Assembly: GCA_947451385.1 (NCBI GenBank) | Contig: CANFYZ010000016.1 | Span: 1-51,881 of the forward strand | Direction of reading: 5' to 3' | DNA from: Comamonadaceae bacterium | GTDB taxonomy: Bacteria > Pseudomonadota > Gammaproteobacteria > Burkholderiales > Burkholderiaceae_C | Length of the DNA stretch: 51,881 nucleotides | Shown here: positions 15,852 through 24,449 of the stretch, piece after piece | How the letters are laid out: every line of letters starts with the position of its first letter | Position numbering within the stretch: position 1 is the first letter of the stretch | Position numbers and translations under genes: made by a program | The notes under the pieces: model-generated | Database searches by the model: none | Seen by the model: only the letters and a program-made list of their open reading frames with translations | Told to the model about the DNA's origin: nothing

Positions 15852-17396
15852 ATGAGCATTCTCGGCATTCTGGAACATGGTCTGCGGGTCGATCCCGACA
15901 AGCCGATGATGTGCTCCGAGCGCGGGGCGATCAGCTATGCGCAGGGCGTCGGCCTAGTGGCGCGTATTGCCAATGCGCTGCGCGCACGGGGTCTGGGACA
16001 GGGGGATTGCGGCAGCGTGCTAGCTGCCAATGATCCGGCTGCCTTGCTGGCGGCGTATGGAATCCAGGCGGGCGGGTTGGCCTACCTGGCTTCGAGCGCC
16101 ACGGGCACCGCCGACGAACAGGCACGCGCGCTGGGCCGTTTCGAGGTGAATGTGCTGTTCTTCCAGGGCGCATTCGCGGACCGGGTGGCGGCCATGCGTG
16201 CACAACTGCCCAGACTGCGCCTGACGGTGTGCCTGGACGGCGAGGCCGGCGACCTGTCGCTGGAGGCGTTCGTTGAGGGACAGGCCAACGTGTACGCGGG
16301 ACCTCATCCCAAGCTGACCGACATTGCCAGCATCTCGCAGACCGGCGGAACGACCGGCGAGCCGAAAGGGGTGATGATCAGCCATCGCGCGCGGGTCGCC
16401 TTCGTCGAGAAGTTCTGGATGGAAATCCAGGACCCGTCGCCAGTCATGCTGGCCGCCACCCCCCTGACGCACGCTGCGGGCGCCCTGGCGCAACCGGTGT
16501 TTGCGCGCGGCGGCACCGTCCATGTGATCGAGCGGGCAGACGCCGCCCTGGTGCTGAACGCCATCGAGCGGCACCGCATCTCGTTGCTTTTCCTGCCGCC
16601 AACGGTGATCTACCGCGTGCTCGATCACCCAGCTCTGGCGGGCACCGACCTGTCGAGCCTGCGGCACCTGCTCTATGGCGCAGCGCCTATGTCAGTGGCG
16701 CGCCTGCGCGAGGCGATTCGGGTGTTCGGGCCGGTGATGACGCAGTTCTACGGGCAGACCGAGTGCCACACGATGATCACGGCCCTGATGCCGCGCGACC
16801 ATTACCGCGGCACGGAGGTGGCAGAAGACGAGCGTCTGGCCAGCTGCGGCCGTCCCTCCCTGGGCACTACGGTCGAAATCGTCGACGAGCAGGGAGCGCG
16901 ACTGCCGCCTGGCAGGGTGGGCGAGATCCGGGCACACAGCGACCTCATGATGTCCGGCTACTTCCGCAATCCGCAGGCCACCGAGGCCGTACTACGCGAC
17001 GGCTTCATTCACACGGGAGATCTCGGCTACATCGATCAGGAAGGCTACCTGCACCTGGTGGACCGCAAGCGTGACCTCATCATCACCGGTGGATTCAACG
17101 TCTATCCGTCCGAGGTGGAGCAGGTGCTTTCCAGCCATCCGGCCGTGGCCGAGTGCGCGGTGGTCGGAGCCCCTGATGCTGACTGGGGGGAGCGCGTTAC
17201 CGCGGTCGTCGAACTGCGCATTGGAGAAACCGCGACTGCAGAAGATCTGCAGGCGTTCTGTCGCGATCGCCTTGGGGGCGTCAAGTCACCAAAGGTGGTC
17301 GAGATCTGGCCCAGCTTGCCGCGCTCCGCGATCGGCAAAGTCCTGCGCAAGGATATACGTATGAGGTTCTGGCCTGTGGGGTCGCGGCAGATTTGA
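15852..17396 (+). CDS. acyl-CoA synthetase (AMP-forming), cassette 2
   Basis: The protein has 514 residues, starting 3 bases after the SDR stop. The ANL P-loop reads TGGTTGEPKGVM (about residues 164-175), the A5 region FYGQTECHT, then GDLGYID and the C-terminal SAIGKVLRKDI with the catalytic Lys. It is the last gene of cassette 2 and not a close copy of the ligase at 7461, so it probably activates a different acid or a later intermediate. Confidence 0.88.
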   Translation: MSILGILEHGLRVDPDKPMMCSERGAISYAQGVGLVARIANALRARGLGQGDCGSVLAANDPAALLAAYGIQAGGLAYLASSATGTADEQARALGRFEVNVLFFQGAFADRVAAMRAQLPRLRLTVCLDGEAGDLSLEAFVEGQANVYAGPHPKLTDIASISQTGGTTGEPKGVMISHRARVAFVEKFWMEIQDPSPVMLAATPLTHAAGALAQPVFARGGTVHVIERADAALVLNAIERHRISLLFLPPTVIYRVLDHPALAGTDLSSLRHLLYGAAPMSVARLREAIRVFGPVMTQFYGQTECHTMITALMPRDHYRGTEVAEDERLASCGRPSLGTTVEIVDEQGARLPPGRVGEIRAHSDLMMSGYFRNPQATEAVLRDGFIHTGDLGYIDQEGYLHLVDRKRDLIITGGFNVYPSEVEQVLSSHPAVAECAVVGAPDADWGERVTAVVELRIGETATAEDLQAFCRDRLGGVKSPKVVEIWPSLPRSAIGKVLRKDIRMRFWPVGSRQI

Positions 17397-17724
17397 TACG
17401 TGCGCTACTTTGCTGCATCTGTCCCGACTCATCGAGCACTCCAAGTGCATGCCTTCGGTCATGTCCCCGGAATTGGTTTGAGTTTTCTGTTTACTTAGCC
17501 GCACAGGGCAAAGCCCGACGCGCCTTCCGATCGCCGCAGAGATATAAGGCTTTCCCTTTCGCCACTGACCGCTAACGAGAATTTCGTCGATTCAGCGGCT
17601 GCTTTGATAGTAGTCTTTGGCCGACTGCTAATGGCCGAAAGCAACACTTTTGAATGCACCCACATAGCTGCCATTGAAGGCGGTCGACCCGGTGTCGGAA
17701 CAAAGGCCGCCTTCAATGACCGTC
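17397..17724. other. gene-free stretch between catabolic island and integrase
   Basis: No supportable gene. It marks the right edge of the catabolic island and contains the inverted repeat at 17672-17718 described separately. The base composition falls here from the GC-rich island to a more mixed sequence. Confidence 0.5.
17672..17718. repeat. 12-bp perfect inverted repeat beside the integrase
   Basis: CATTGAAGGCGG (17672-17683) and CCGCCTTCAATG (17707-17718) are perfectly complementary with a 23-base loop. It lies 6 bases beyond the integrase stop. It may be a recombination core or a transcription-stopping hairpin, but there is no T-run. Confidence 0.55.
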
Positions 17725-18348
17725 TCAGATTTCAGTCTGCTCGGAGATTTCAAGAGCGTCGTCGACCTCGATACCCAGGTACCTCACGGTCGATTCCAGC
17801 TTGGAGTGACCGAGCAGCAGTTGCACGGCTCGGAGGTTCTTAGTGCGTCGATAGATCAGCGTGGCTTTGGTCCTTCGCATCGAATGGGTCCCATACTCGG
17901 AACGATCCAGACCAAGCTCATCCACCCAGTGCCCGAGAATCCGAGCGTACTGCCGGGTTCCGAGGTGGGGGGAGTCGTGGAGCCTGCTCGGAAAAAGAAA
18001 GTCGTCGGATTTCAATGCCGCCTGCTTGATCCACGCTTGCAAGGCCTCTCTGGTGACAGCCGTGATCTCGAATTGCACTGGGCGCTTGGTCTTGTGTTGC
18101 ATGACGATTGCTCGGTTGGCCACCTGATCGCCATGGGTCACGTCGCGGACTTTGAGTGATACGAGGTCACATCCGCGAAGCTTACTGTCGATACCAAGGT
18201 TGAAGAGGGCGAGCTCGCGAACCCGTCCTTCCATCTGAAGCCGTACGCGTAGGGCCCAGATGTCTTTCACCTTGAAGGGCGCTTTCTGCCCGACGATCTT
18301 GCCCTTGTTCCACGGTTCGTGATGAACCACATTGGTTGAGGTTTCCAT
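17725..18348 (-). CDS. tyrosine recombinase/integrase, catalytic domain only
   Basis: The protein has 207 residues from ATG 18348, preceded by GGGAGA. All catalytic residues of the family are visible: Arg58 (KLRGCD), Lys86/88 (HKTKRP), His155-x-x-Arg158 (THSMRRT), His181 (LLGHSKLES) and the nucleophile Tyr190 (TVRYL). The N-terminal arm-binding and SAM-like domains of a phage integrase are missing, so it is short for the family. Small stand-alone integrases like this occur in proteobacterial genomes near mobile DNA. It may have moved the catabolic island to its left, or the region to its right; direct proof would need flanking att repeats. Confidence 0.88.
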   Translation of the reverse strand: METSTNVVHHEPWNKGKIVGQKAPFKVKDIWALRVRLQMEGRVRELALFNLGIDSKLRGCDLVSLKVRDVTHGDQVANRAIVMQHKTKRPVQFEITAVTREALQAWIKQAALKSDDFLFPSRLHDSPHLGTRQYARILGHWVDELGLDRSEYGTHSMRRTKATLIYRRTKNLRAVQLLLGHSKLESTVRYLGIEVDDALEISEQTEI

Positions 18349-18602
18349 GATGGTCTCCCATCGAGTTGAGGGGAGCAAAGCATGCGCTTTTGGGGTATAA
18401 CCGCCTTGCGCTATATCAAGTCAGAAGAGATCACTCCAGTTGAACTGATGACTGCAAACGAGTGGGGCCGTCAACCAGCGCATTCGGCCAGAAGCAGTCT
18501 CAAAAAGCTGAGTTCTTTGGAGTCTGAGAATCACATCGGTGTGGGCGAATCCAAGCTTTTCACGCCCCGGTCCAAGCAAATGGGTCGGTATAAACTCCGA
18601 TC

Positions 18603-19697
18603 ATGAAGCTACCCTCTCGATTACCCGTCTGGTCGATCACCTGCCCGATAGCTGCTTGGGTTTTGCTCGTCCTGAATTTCACAGGGCACGGAGTCGGGCT
18701 GGGTGGACTGTTTGAGGTCCTTCTTGTCTCTGGCCTTGTTGCGGGCGTCCTCGCGGCCGTCTTTCACGCGGAAGTTGTTGCTCACCGAGTGGGTGAGCCC
18801 TATGGCACGCTGGTGCTGGCACTTGCGGTCACAGGCATTGAGGTCGCGCTCATCGTGTCGCTCATGATCGCGGGAGGCGAGGCCGCCAGCGGGTTGGCTC
18901 GAGATACGGTGTTTGCCTCGGTGATGATTATCCTCAACGGTATGGTTGGACTTTGCCTGCTCACCGGCGGACGCCGTCATGGCGAGCAAACCTTTGGTTT
19001 GTTCGGGGTGTCAACGGCCTTGGCCACCCTAGCGGCCATCTCGGTGCTCGCCCTGGTGTTACCCAACTACACCACGACCATCTTGGGTCCGTTCTACAGC
19101 AGCAGCCAACTGATCTTCATTGCCGTGGTCTCGCTTGTGCTGTACGGCACTTTCATATTGGTCCAGACCGTTCGTCATCGGGATTACTTTTTGCCCGTGG
19201 TTGCTGAGGCAGACGAGGAAGTGCACGCGCCACCGCCCTCTAACCAGATGGCGAGCCTAAGCGCGGCGCTCTTATTGGTTTGCTTGGGTGCGGTCGTGCT
19301 GCTGGCCAAGGCACTGTCACCCGCTTTGGAGATGGCTGTCGCGAGCATGGGGGCCCCTAAGACCGTGGTGGGCATCATCATCGCTTTGGTGGTCCTGCTG
19401 CCCGAGAGCATTGCCGCTTATCATGCGGCGCGGGCGAACCGCCTGCAGACCAGTCTCAATCTGGCCCTCGGCTCTGCACTGGCCAGCATCGGACTTACGA
19501 TCCCGGCCGTTGCTCTTGTTTCCTTGATGACCGGCTGGACGCTCTCGCTTGGCATTGATGCAAAGTCGACGGTATTGCTTGTGCTTTCGCTGTTTGTGGC
19601 ATCCCTGTCTTTGGGTACGGGACGCACGACCGTGATGCAGGGAACCGTTCACCTGGTGATCTTTGCGGTGTATCTCTTCACCGCCATCGTTCCTTGA
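18603..19697 (+). CDS. chaA: ChaA-type Na+(K+,Ca2+)/H+ antiporter
   Basis: The protein has 364 residues with about eleven hydrophobic segments and two Ca2+/cation-antiporter repeats: EPYGTLVLALAVTGIEVALI near residue 65 and VVLLPESIAAYHAARANR near 265. These acidic-motif repeats are typical of the ChaA/CaCA family. It exports Na+, K+ or Ca2+ in exchange for protons across the inner membrane. It sits alone between the integrase and a cupin remnant, which suggests it is cargo of the mobile region. No regulatory element was recognised. Confidence 0.88.
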   Translation: MKLPSRLPVWSITCPIAAWVLLVLNFTGHGVGLGGLFEVLLVSGLVAGVLAAVFHAEVVAHRVGEPYGTLVLALAVTGIEVALIVSLMIAGGEAASGLARDTVFASVMIILNGMVGLCLLTGGRRHGEQTFGLFGVSTALATLAAISVLALVLPNYTTTILGPFYSSSQLIFIAVVSLVLYGTFILVQTVRHRDYFLPVVAEADEEVHAPPPSNQMASLSAALLLVCLGAVVLLAKALSPALEMAVASMGAPKTVVGIIIALVVLLPESIAAYHAARANRLQTSLNLALGSALASIGLTIPAVALVSLMTGWTLSLGIDAKSTVLLVLSLFVASLSLGTGRTTVMQGTVHLVIFAVYLFTAIVP

Positions 19698-19714
19698 GCC
19701 AGAATCTGAATTAA

Positions 19715-20068
19715 AACCGGGGCAAGACCGAAAAGCAGTGTTCTGCCTTCTTCGGCCACAACCTGAAGAAGTACACGCTGAGACAAACGATACACAACTG
19801 CGCGAAGGTGACCTTCCCTCCCCACAAGGTAGCCGGCTATATCACTATCTACTGCGTCGAGGGCCGCTTAACGGTATCTCAGCCCACTGGTCCGGTCATC
19901 CTTCTGCCTGGGCAGCTGATGTTCCTAAACAACGAACTCCAGTATGGCTGCTTGCCCTGGAACCTAGTTCAGCGCTCGTCATTATTTCGTTGCCCAACGT
20001 TGAACGCTGATCAGAATCTTATAGGTTGTTTGCGCACAGGTCAGCGTCTGCTTCGGGTCGGAAGTTGA
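19715..20068 (+). pseudogene. cupin-like remnant
   Basis: The open reading frame after the TAA at 19712 translates to a short piece containing FFGHNLKKYTLRQTIH and then GYITIYCVEGRLTVSQPTG, VILLPGQLMFLNNELQ. The second part resembles the G(X)5HXH...EGR...LPGQL pattern of a small cupin, but the His metal ligands and a plausible start and ribosome binding site are lacking. It is likely a decayed fragment of a cupin-domain protein. Confidence 0.35.
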
Positions 20069-20477
20069 CTGACAAAATTTGTGTTGCGAAATAGGAATTT
20101 GACATTAAATGCGGGGGGGTACCGTTCAACCCATGAAAGAGTCAGTGTCAAAGCCATTGATCTCATTGACTGTCCACTGACAGTAATTTTGGAAACCACA
20201 CACGCAGAATCACGTTTAACAATGGCTGAGACACAACGCGGCAAGCCAATCTGGGATACGTGTGTTGACCGGGCTGGGCCTGTCAAGCTCTTGAAACGAG
20301 CCGACTGTGGTCAGACTGCTGTTGGTTGGGGTGGGAGCAACGGCCCTTGAAGAAAGACGGCGGTAATGGGGGCCTCGCTGGTTGAAAACCAGGTTGACCA
20401 AGGTGGGTCCAGAGAAAAACCATTGACCAGATGCCCAAGTTTCAGATGTCGGTTTGATTTGATGTGCGACCAAGGGG
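20069..20477. other. gene-free, repeat-containing stretch
   Basis: No convincing coding region. It contains several short TTGACC/GGTCAA words, near 20269, 20393 and 20433, and a perfect CTGGTT-GAA-AACCAG hairpin near 20379-20393. Similar GGTCAA words occur beyond the istB stop, so part of this segment may belong to a left end of the IS21-type element, but no terminal repeat pair could be aligned. Confidence 0.3.
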
Positions 20478-21221
20478 TCATCGATTGATCTCACGGGAGA
20501 AGATGACCACTTCCATTCGCCATTCAGGGGATGGGTAGATCCAGTGTTTGCACTTGAGATCAATTTCATGAAATAGATCGAGTGCGATAGGCGCAATCTC
20601 TGGCAACACCTTCACCCAAGACTGGCAATGGTGGTAAGCGTTGAGGGCCAATTCTCGTAACTCTTGAGAGGAAATCAGTTCTGATTTCTTGACAAGCAAG
20701 ATGAGCGCAACCAACGCTTCAAATGTCCCGATTTCTGCCAACCGATAGGCCGTTTCTTCATCAAATTTCTGGAAACGATCTGGTTGCGGGATGGCCTGAA
20801 GCATTGGAGGTGCTGAAACCATCAGGAGATCCGTGATAGCAGGGGCTAATGCTTTCAGCTGATCGTCAATCCATCTCTGATTGAGCTGATCCCCACGCAA
20901 CACAGCCCAAATAGGCGAATCAAAGTAGGACGCAGTACCGGGATAGTTTTGATCGGCAATATCAACTGAATATGGCTTGCCGACCATTCTTTGCGGGACA
21001 CGTAAACCCGTTTGATAGCCATCCCATTTACGCGGGCGTACCACCCCTGCCTCTTTGTGTTTGACGATGGACGGCTCTATTGCCAACTCAATGGCGTAGG
21101 CACTTGGCAAACCCGACCTGGCTTTGACGGCATAAAACCAGACCTTCGTGCGCAAGACATCAATCGGATTTCGCTTGGGGCGACCCGGCTTTGGCGGTTG
21201 CAAAAAGGTGGGCATGGTCAT
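20478..21221 (-). CDS. unrecognised protein in mobile region
   Basis: The predicted protein has 247 residues and begins MTMPTFLQPPKPGRPKRNPI, a basic tail that could contact DNA. The middle and C-terminal parts are mixed helical, with no motif I recognise and no membrane segment or signal peptide. Codon use looks like real coding sequence, and it has a divergent small partner at 21311. It lies between the cupin remnant and the IS21 genes, so it may be cargo. I give no function. Confidence 0.6.
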   Translation of the reverse strand: MTMPTFLQPPKPGRPKRNPIDVLRTKVWFYAVKARSGLPSAYAIELAIEPSIVKHKEAGVVRPRKWDGYQTGLRVPQRMVGKPYSVDIADQNYPGTASYFDSPIWAVLRGDQLNQRWIDDQLKALAPAITDLLMVSAPPMLQAIPQPDRFQKFDEETAYRLAEIGTFEALVALILLVKKSELISSQELRELALNAYHHCQSWVKVLPEIAPIALDLFHEIDLKCKHWIYPSPEWRMEVVIFSREINR

Positions 21222-21310
21222 GGTGTACAGAAACTCCGATTATCCGTTCGGGTTCCACAATTGCTAACTTTCGGAAACACTGCGTGACAACCGTAGAGAG
21301 ACCCGAACAA

Positions 21311-21574
21311 ATGACCACGAGTTCATGCGAGCCAGGCACCTTGGCTGAAAAGTTGAAAACAGAAATGGAGCAAACCCATGGCCCACTGCTGGGAGGCCTG
21401 CGGTTGGCCAACGCTCTGGGACACGCCAGTGTGGCGGGGCTACGACAAGCCAGATACCGTGGTCAAGTCGCCGTAACGCTGTTCACGTTGCCACATCGAC
21501 GAGGTTTTTATGCACTCACCAGAGATGTCGCCCACTGGCTTGCGCAGGCACGAATCACGTCTAGCGCTGAATAA
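21311..21574 (+). CDS. small unrecognised protein, possibly DNA-binding
   Basis: The protein has 87 residues from ATG 21311. The core GGLRLANALGHASVAGLRQA then LFTLPHRRGFYALTRDVAHW has a spacing that could form a winged or plain helix-turn-helix, but I cannot name the family. It is divergent from the 247-residue gene with a gap of about 90 bases, so the two may form a regulator-target pair. It is followed by a hairpin at 21630-21651 and then istA. Confidence 0.5.
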   Translation: MTTSSCEPGTLAEKLKTEMEQTHGPLLGGLRLANALGHASVAGLRQARYRGQVAVTLFTLPHRRGFYALTRDVAHWLAQARITSSAE

Positions 21575-21629
21575 AACAAGGAGGGAAAAACCAGAACGAC
21601 GCTAAATCTAGCCACCCAGAAACGCAAAA

Positions 21630-21651
21630 GCCCGAGGCGGACACCTCGGGC
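21630..21651 (-). terminator. stem-loop, probable terminator
   Basis: GCCCGAGG (21630-21637) pairs with CCTCGGGC (21644-21651). A TTTT run follows only on the minus strand (AAAA at 21626-21629), so it would stop leftward transcripts better than the 87-residue gene before it. No leftward gene ends here, so its partner is unclear. Confidence 0.5.
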
Positions 21652-21751
21652 CTAGCGTCCGACCGAAGCCGAATCAAGTAGTACCTTGTGGGTTGGAGTA
21701 TCGGTCGAGCATCCCCTCATGTCAAGTGGGCGGGAGTGGGTTAACTCACCC

Positions 21752-21774
21752 CGAGTGCATGCCTCCTGCACTCG
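21752..21774 (+). promoter_or_regulatory. hairpin just upstream of istA
   Basis: CGAGTGCA (21752-21759) and TGCACTCG (21767-21774) form a perfect 8-bp stem 20 bases before the istA start and 5 bases before its AAAGGAG ribosome binding site. It could limit transposase expression, as is common for transposase leaders. Confidence 0.45.
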
Positions 21775-21794
21775 TTTGACCAAAGGAGCAGTCC

Positions 21795-23333
21795 ATGAGG
21801 CTACCCGTTCATTTGCAGCGTGACATTGCACGCCAGCACTTTTATGACCCGACGTTGGCTCACCGAGCAATTTCAAGAACAACTGGGACGCACCACGACA
21901 CGATCCGAAAATTTCGACAGCAAGTGGATGCCTCTGGCTTGAGTTGGCAAGAGCTTTCGCCGTTAGATGATGATGCCTGGCGGGCAGCACTTGGAACCCA
22001 AGATCGGTCTGTTGCGCAACTCAAGACGCATCCAGATTGTGAATGGATTCATACCGAAATGCGGCGACCCGACGCAACTCTAGAGCGTCTTTGGCGAGAG
22101 TGGCGCGAGACCACCCCTGACGGGGTGGGCTACTCACAATTTGCCATGCTCTATAGAGCTTGGACAAAAAATCAGCATGTGGTGATGCGACGCACGCACC
22201 GACCAGGTGAAAAGCTGTTTGTGGATTTTGCGGGCCGGACCGTTGAAATCCGAGATCAAAACGGTGGCCCATCGACCTTTGCTCAAATCTTTGTGGCTGT
22301 GCTTGGGTACTCAAACTACACGTACATCGAAGCCACGGCAAGTCAGACCACCAAAGACTGGCTGAAATGTCACGCCAATTGTTTCGAGGCTCTGGGTGGT
22401 GTGCCAGAGTGGGTCGTCAGCGACAACCTTAAAGCGGCCGTTTGGCGGCGTGAACGGGATCGAACGGTGATCAACCCAGCCTACAGAGATTGCCTCAGCC
22501 ATTACGACACGGCACCTCTACCAACGGGAGCACGAAAGCCCAAACACAAAGCCAAGGCTGAAGTGGGCGTGCAAATCGCTCAACGATGGGCTTTGTTTTC
22601 ACTTCGTGATCGCATTTTCTTCAGCCTTGCCGAGTTGAATGCAGAACTCCGTATCAAGGCCGAAGAAATGAATCGCCATCCATTTAAACGGCTAGCAGGC
22701 TGTCGATTGGATCGCTTTCTGGAAACAGAAAAAGCGAGCCTCAAGCCATTGCCTGGAACGGCATTTGAATTGAGTGATTGGCGATATAGCGTCAGGGTAC
22801 AAGATGACTATCACGTCGAACATCAAAGACGCTTCTATTCAGTGCCTCACACGCTAGCACGAGAAAGCGTGGACCTCAGGTTTACATCCACTGTGATTGA
22901 AATCTTCCACCGAGGTCGAAGGGTTGCCCTTCACCCTTTAATTGAGACACAAGGAGATGCCAGCACGATACCAGAGCATCGGCCCGTCATTCACAGCCGA
23001 GTGCTTGATGCCGAACCTCGGGCATTGTTGGCATGGGCGATGAATGTCGGTGGCAATGTGGAGTTGATGATTCGCCATCAACTTGAAAACCGAAGCGACA
23101 TCACAAACGGCGTCAAAGCTGCACGACGAATGCGTGACCTCGCAAGGGACTACGGTGAGGCCCGATTTGAAGAGGTCTGCGCCTACGCGATGCCATTGAA
23201 TATCACCTCACTTCGCAGCATCACATCCATCCTCAAAGAGGATGCAGACAAACGTTTTTCTATCACTCAAGCACTCAAAGTCAAAGTCATTGGTGAATTG
23301 CGTGGTCCTAGTTATTTTGGAGAATCAGCATGA
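21795..23333 (+). CDS. istA: IS21-family transposase IstA
   Basis: The protein has 512 residues. It has an N-terminal helix-turn-helix (about residues 10-45) and a DDE integrase core with the first Asp in KLFVDFAGRTVEIRD (near residue 145), the second in WVVSDNLKAAV (near 213) and the Glu in KHKAKAEVGVQ (near 257). The length is normal for the family and no frame break is visible, so it should be functional. It overlaps istB by 4 bp. Confidence 0.93.
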   Translation: MRLPVHLQRDIARQHFYDPTLAHRAISRTTGTHHDTIRKFRQQVDASGLSWQELSPLDDDAWRAALGTQDRSVAQLKTHPDCEWIHTEMRRPDATLERLWREWRETTPDGVGYSQFAMLYRAWTKNQHVVMRRTHRPGEKLFVDFAGRTVEIRDQNGGPSTFAQIFVAVLGYSNYTYIEATASQTTKDWLKCHANCFEALGGVPEWVVSDNLKAAVWRRERDRTVINPAYRDCLSHYDTAPLPTGARKPKHKAKAEVGVQIAQRWALFSLRDRIFFSLAELNAELRIKAEEMNRHPFKRLAGCRLDRFLETEKASLKPLPGTAFELSDWRYSVRVQDDYHVEHQRRFYSVPHTLARESVDLRFTSTVIEIFHRGRRVALHPLIETQGDASTIPEHRPVIHSRVLDAEPRALLAWAMNVGGNVELMIRHQLENRSDITNGVKAARRMRDLARDYGEARFEEVCAYAMPLNITSLRSITSILKEDADKRFSITQALKVKVIGELRGPSYFGESA

Positions 23334-24082
23334 GCAGCACGCAACAAACCATCACTCGCCTTCGAGAGCTCAAGCTCGTTCCAATGGCCGATGCTTACGA
23401 CATGCAGCTTCAGCAACCCAAATTGCATGATGTCAGTTTTGATGATCGCTTTGCAATGCTTGTTGATCACGAGGCATCCGAGCGTGAGGCCCGAAAGTTG
23501 AAGCGTTTGATCCGAGGCGCAGGGATGCCTGAATTGGCTTCATTTGAGGATGTTGAATACAAGGTAAACCGTGGACTAGACAAGGCACAGTTGGCATCTT
23601 TGGCAAGCTGTGATTGGATAAGGCGTCAGCAAAATTTGATCATCCAAGGCGCTACGGGTGTTGGTAAGACGTGGCTTGCGTGTGCATTTGGCCAGCAGGC
23701 GTGCAGGCTGAAAATGCCAGTCCTTTTCTATCGCGCCAGTGATCTTTACGGATCAATCACAGAGTCATTGCTTGATGGCTCATTGCCCGCTCTGAAGCTG
23801 TCATTGAGCAAACCAAGTTTGTTGATACTTGACGATCTGGGTTTGGGTGAGATGAATCAACATGCGTCGCAGTTCTTGTTAGATGTGATTGATCGTCGAA
23901 TGCGCACAGGCTCATTGCTCATCACAACGCAGTACCCAACCGATCAATGGCATGGGTTTTTTCCTGATCCCACGCTGGCTGATGCGATATTGGATCGCGT
24001 GGTGCATCAATCGCATCGGTTATCCCTGAAGGGGGAGTCCATGCGAAAAACAATGGCTCGAAAAAAAATGCAATCCAGCTGA
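23330..24082 (+). CDS. istB: IS21-family helper ATPase IstB
   Basis: The protein has 250 residues of the DnaA/DnaC-like AAA+ class, with Walker A QGATGVGKTWLACAFG (about residues 105-120) and Walker B LLILDDLGLG (about 163-172). IstB assembles on target DNA and directs IstA. The length is normal and the gene looks intact. It is followed by a strong hairpin at 24090-24122. Confidence 0.93.
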   Translation: MSSTQQTITRLRELKLVPMADAYDMQLQQPKLHDVSFDDRFAMLVDHEASEREARKLKRLIRGAGMPELASFEDVEYKVNRGLDKAQLASLASCDWIRRQQNLIIQGATGVGKTWLACAFGQQACRLKMPVLFYRASDLYGSITESLLDGSLPALKLSLSKPSLLILDDLGLGEMNQHASQFLLDVIDRRMRTGSLLITTQYPTDQWHGFFPDPTLADAILDRVVHQSHRLSLKGESMRKTMARKKMQSS

Positions 24083-24089
24083 TAGTCTG

Positions 24090-24122
24090 AGTAGTCAGAT
24101 TGACCATGTCAGTCTGACTACT
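24090..24122 (+). repeat. 10-bp inverted repeat after istB
   Basis: AGTAGTCAGA (24090-24099) and TCTGACTACT (24113-24122) are perfectly complementary around a 13-base loop. It lies 7 bases after the istB stop. It may be a hairpin terminator without T-run or part of the transposase-binding end of the element. Confidence 0.5.
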
Positions 24123-24226
24123 ATCCTGGTCAAATCGCCATACTTTTTCTTTGGTCAACTTGCTGGACTGAGTGGTCAGCTTTGACTGGAAGTGATGGTC
24201 ACGAGGGATTGGAGCGGATGGTCAAT

Positions 24227-24345
24227 AGGTTCTGGAATACGCACCTGTTAATGGTGGCCCTTTCAAAACACAGGAAGAAGCCGCCCAAGCGGCGCTTGAT
24301 GCTGGTTCTGAATGGTTTGAAAAAAATGTACCAACGGACTATTAA
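24227..24345 (+). pseudogene. C-terminal fragment of an unknown gene
   Basis: After a TAG at about 24224 the frame reads VLEYAPVNGGPFKTQ, EEAAQAALDAGSEWFEKNVP and ends TDY-stop. This looks like a real C-terminal tail with helical character, but no start or upstream part exists. It is probably the surviving end of a gene cut by the IS21 insertion. The family is not recognised, and the rest up to 24449 holds no gene. Confidence 0.4.
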
Positions 24346-24449
24346 ATCCGTTTCTGCGGGCTACTCGTCTGAAGGGTGTGAATCGTCTTTGCCGATGGGC
24401 TCGACGCCACCCTATTGATGGAAAGAAGGCATAGCCAAGCGTGATACAT

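Larger units (their letters stand above)
21795..24220 (+). mobile_element. IS21-family insertion sequence (core; ends approximate)
   Basis: The istA-istB pair with a 4-bp overlap is diagnostic of IS21-family elements. The left boundary is unknown. The right boundary probably lies between 24123 and about 24240, because a fragment of an unrelated coding sequence begins near 24227. Multiple GGTCAA/TTGACC words after istB fit the several transposase-binding repeats at IS21 ends. No target duplication could be identified by eye. Confidence 0.75.

Noticed and set aside
18382..18606. 74-codon reading frame between the integrase and chaA
   Set aside because: It has no domain, no ribosome binding site and low-complexity composition, and overlaps the chaA start; it is probably not translated.
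20216..20596. 126-codon reading frame on the minus strand overlapping the end of the 247-residue gene
   Set aside because: It overlaps the better-supported gene, has no start signal and contains no recognised motif.
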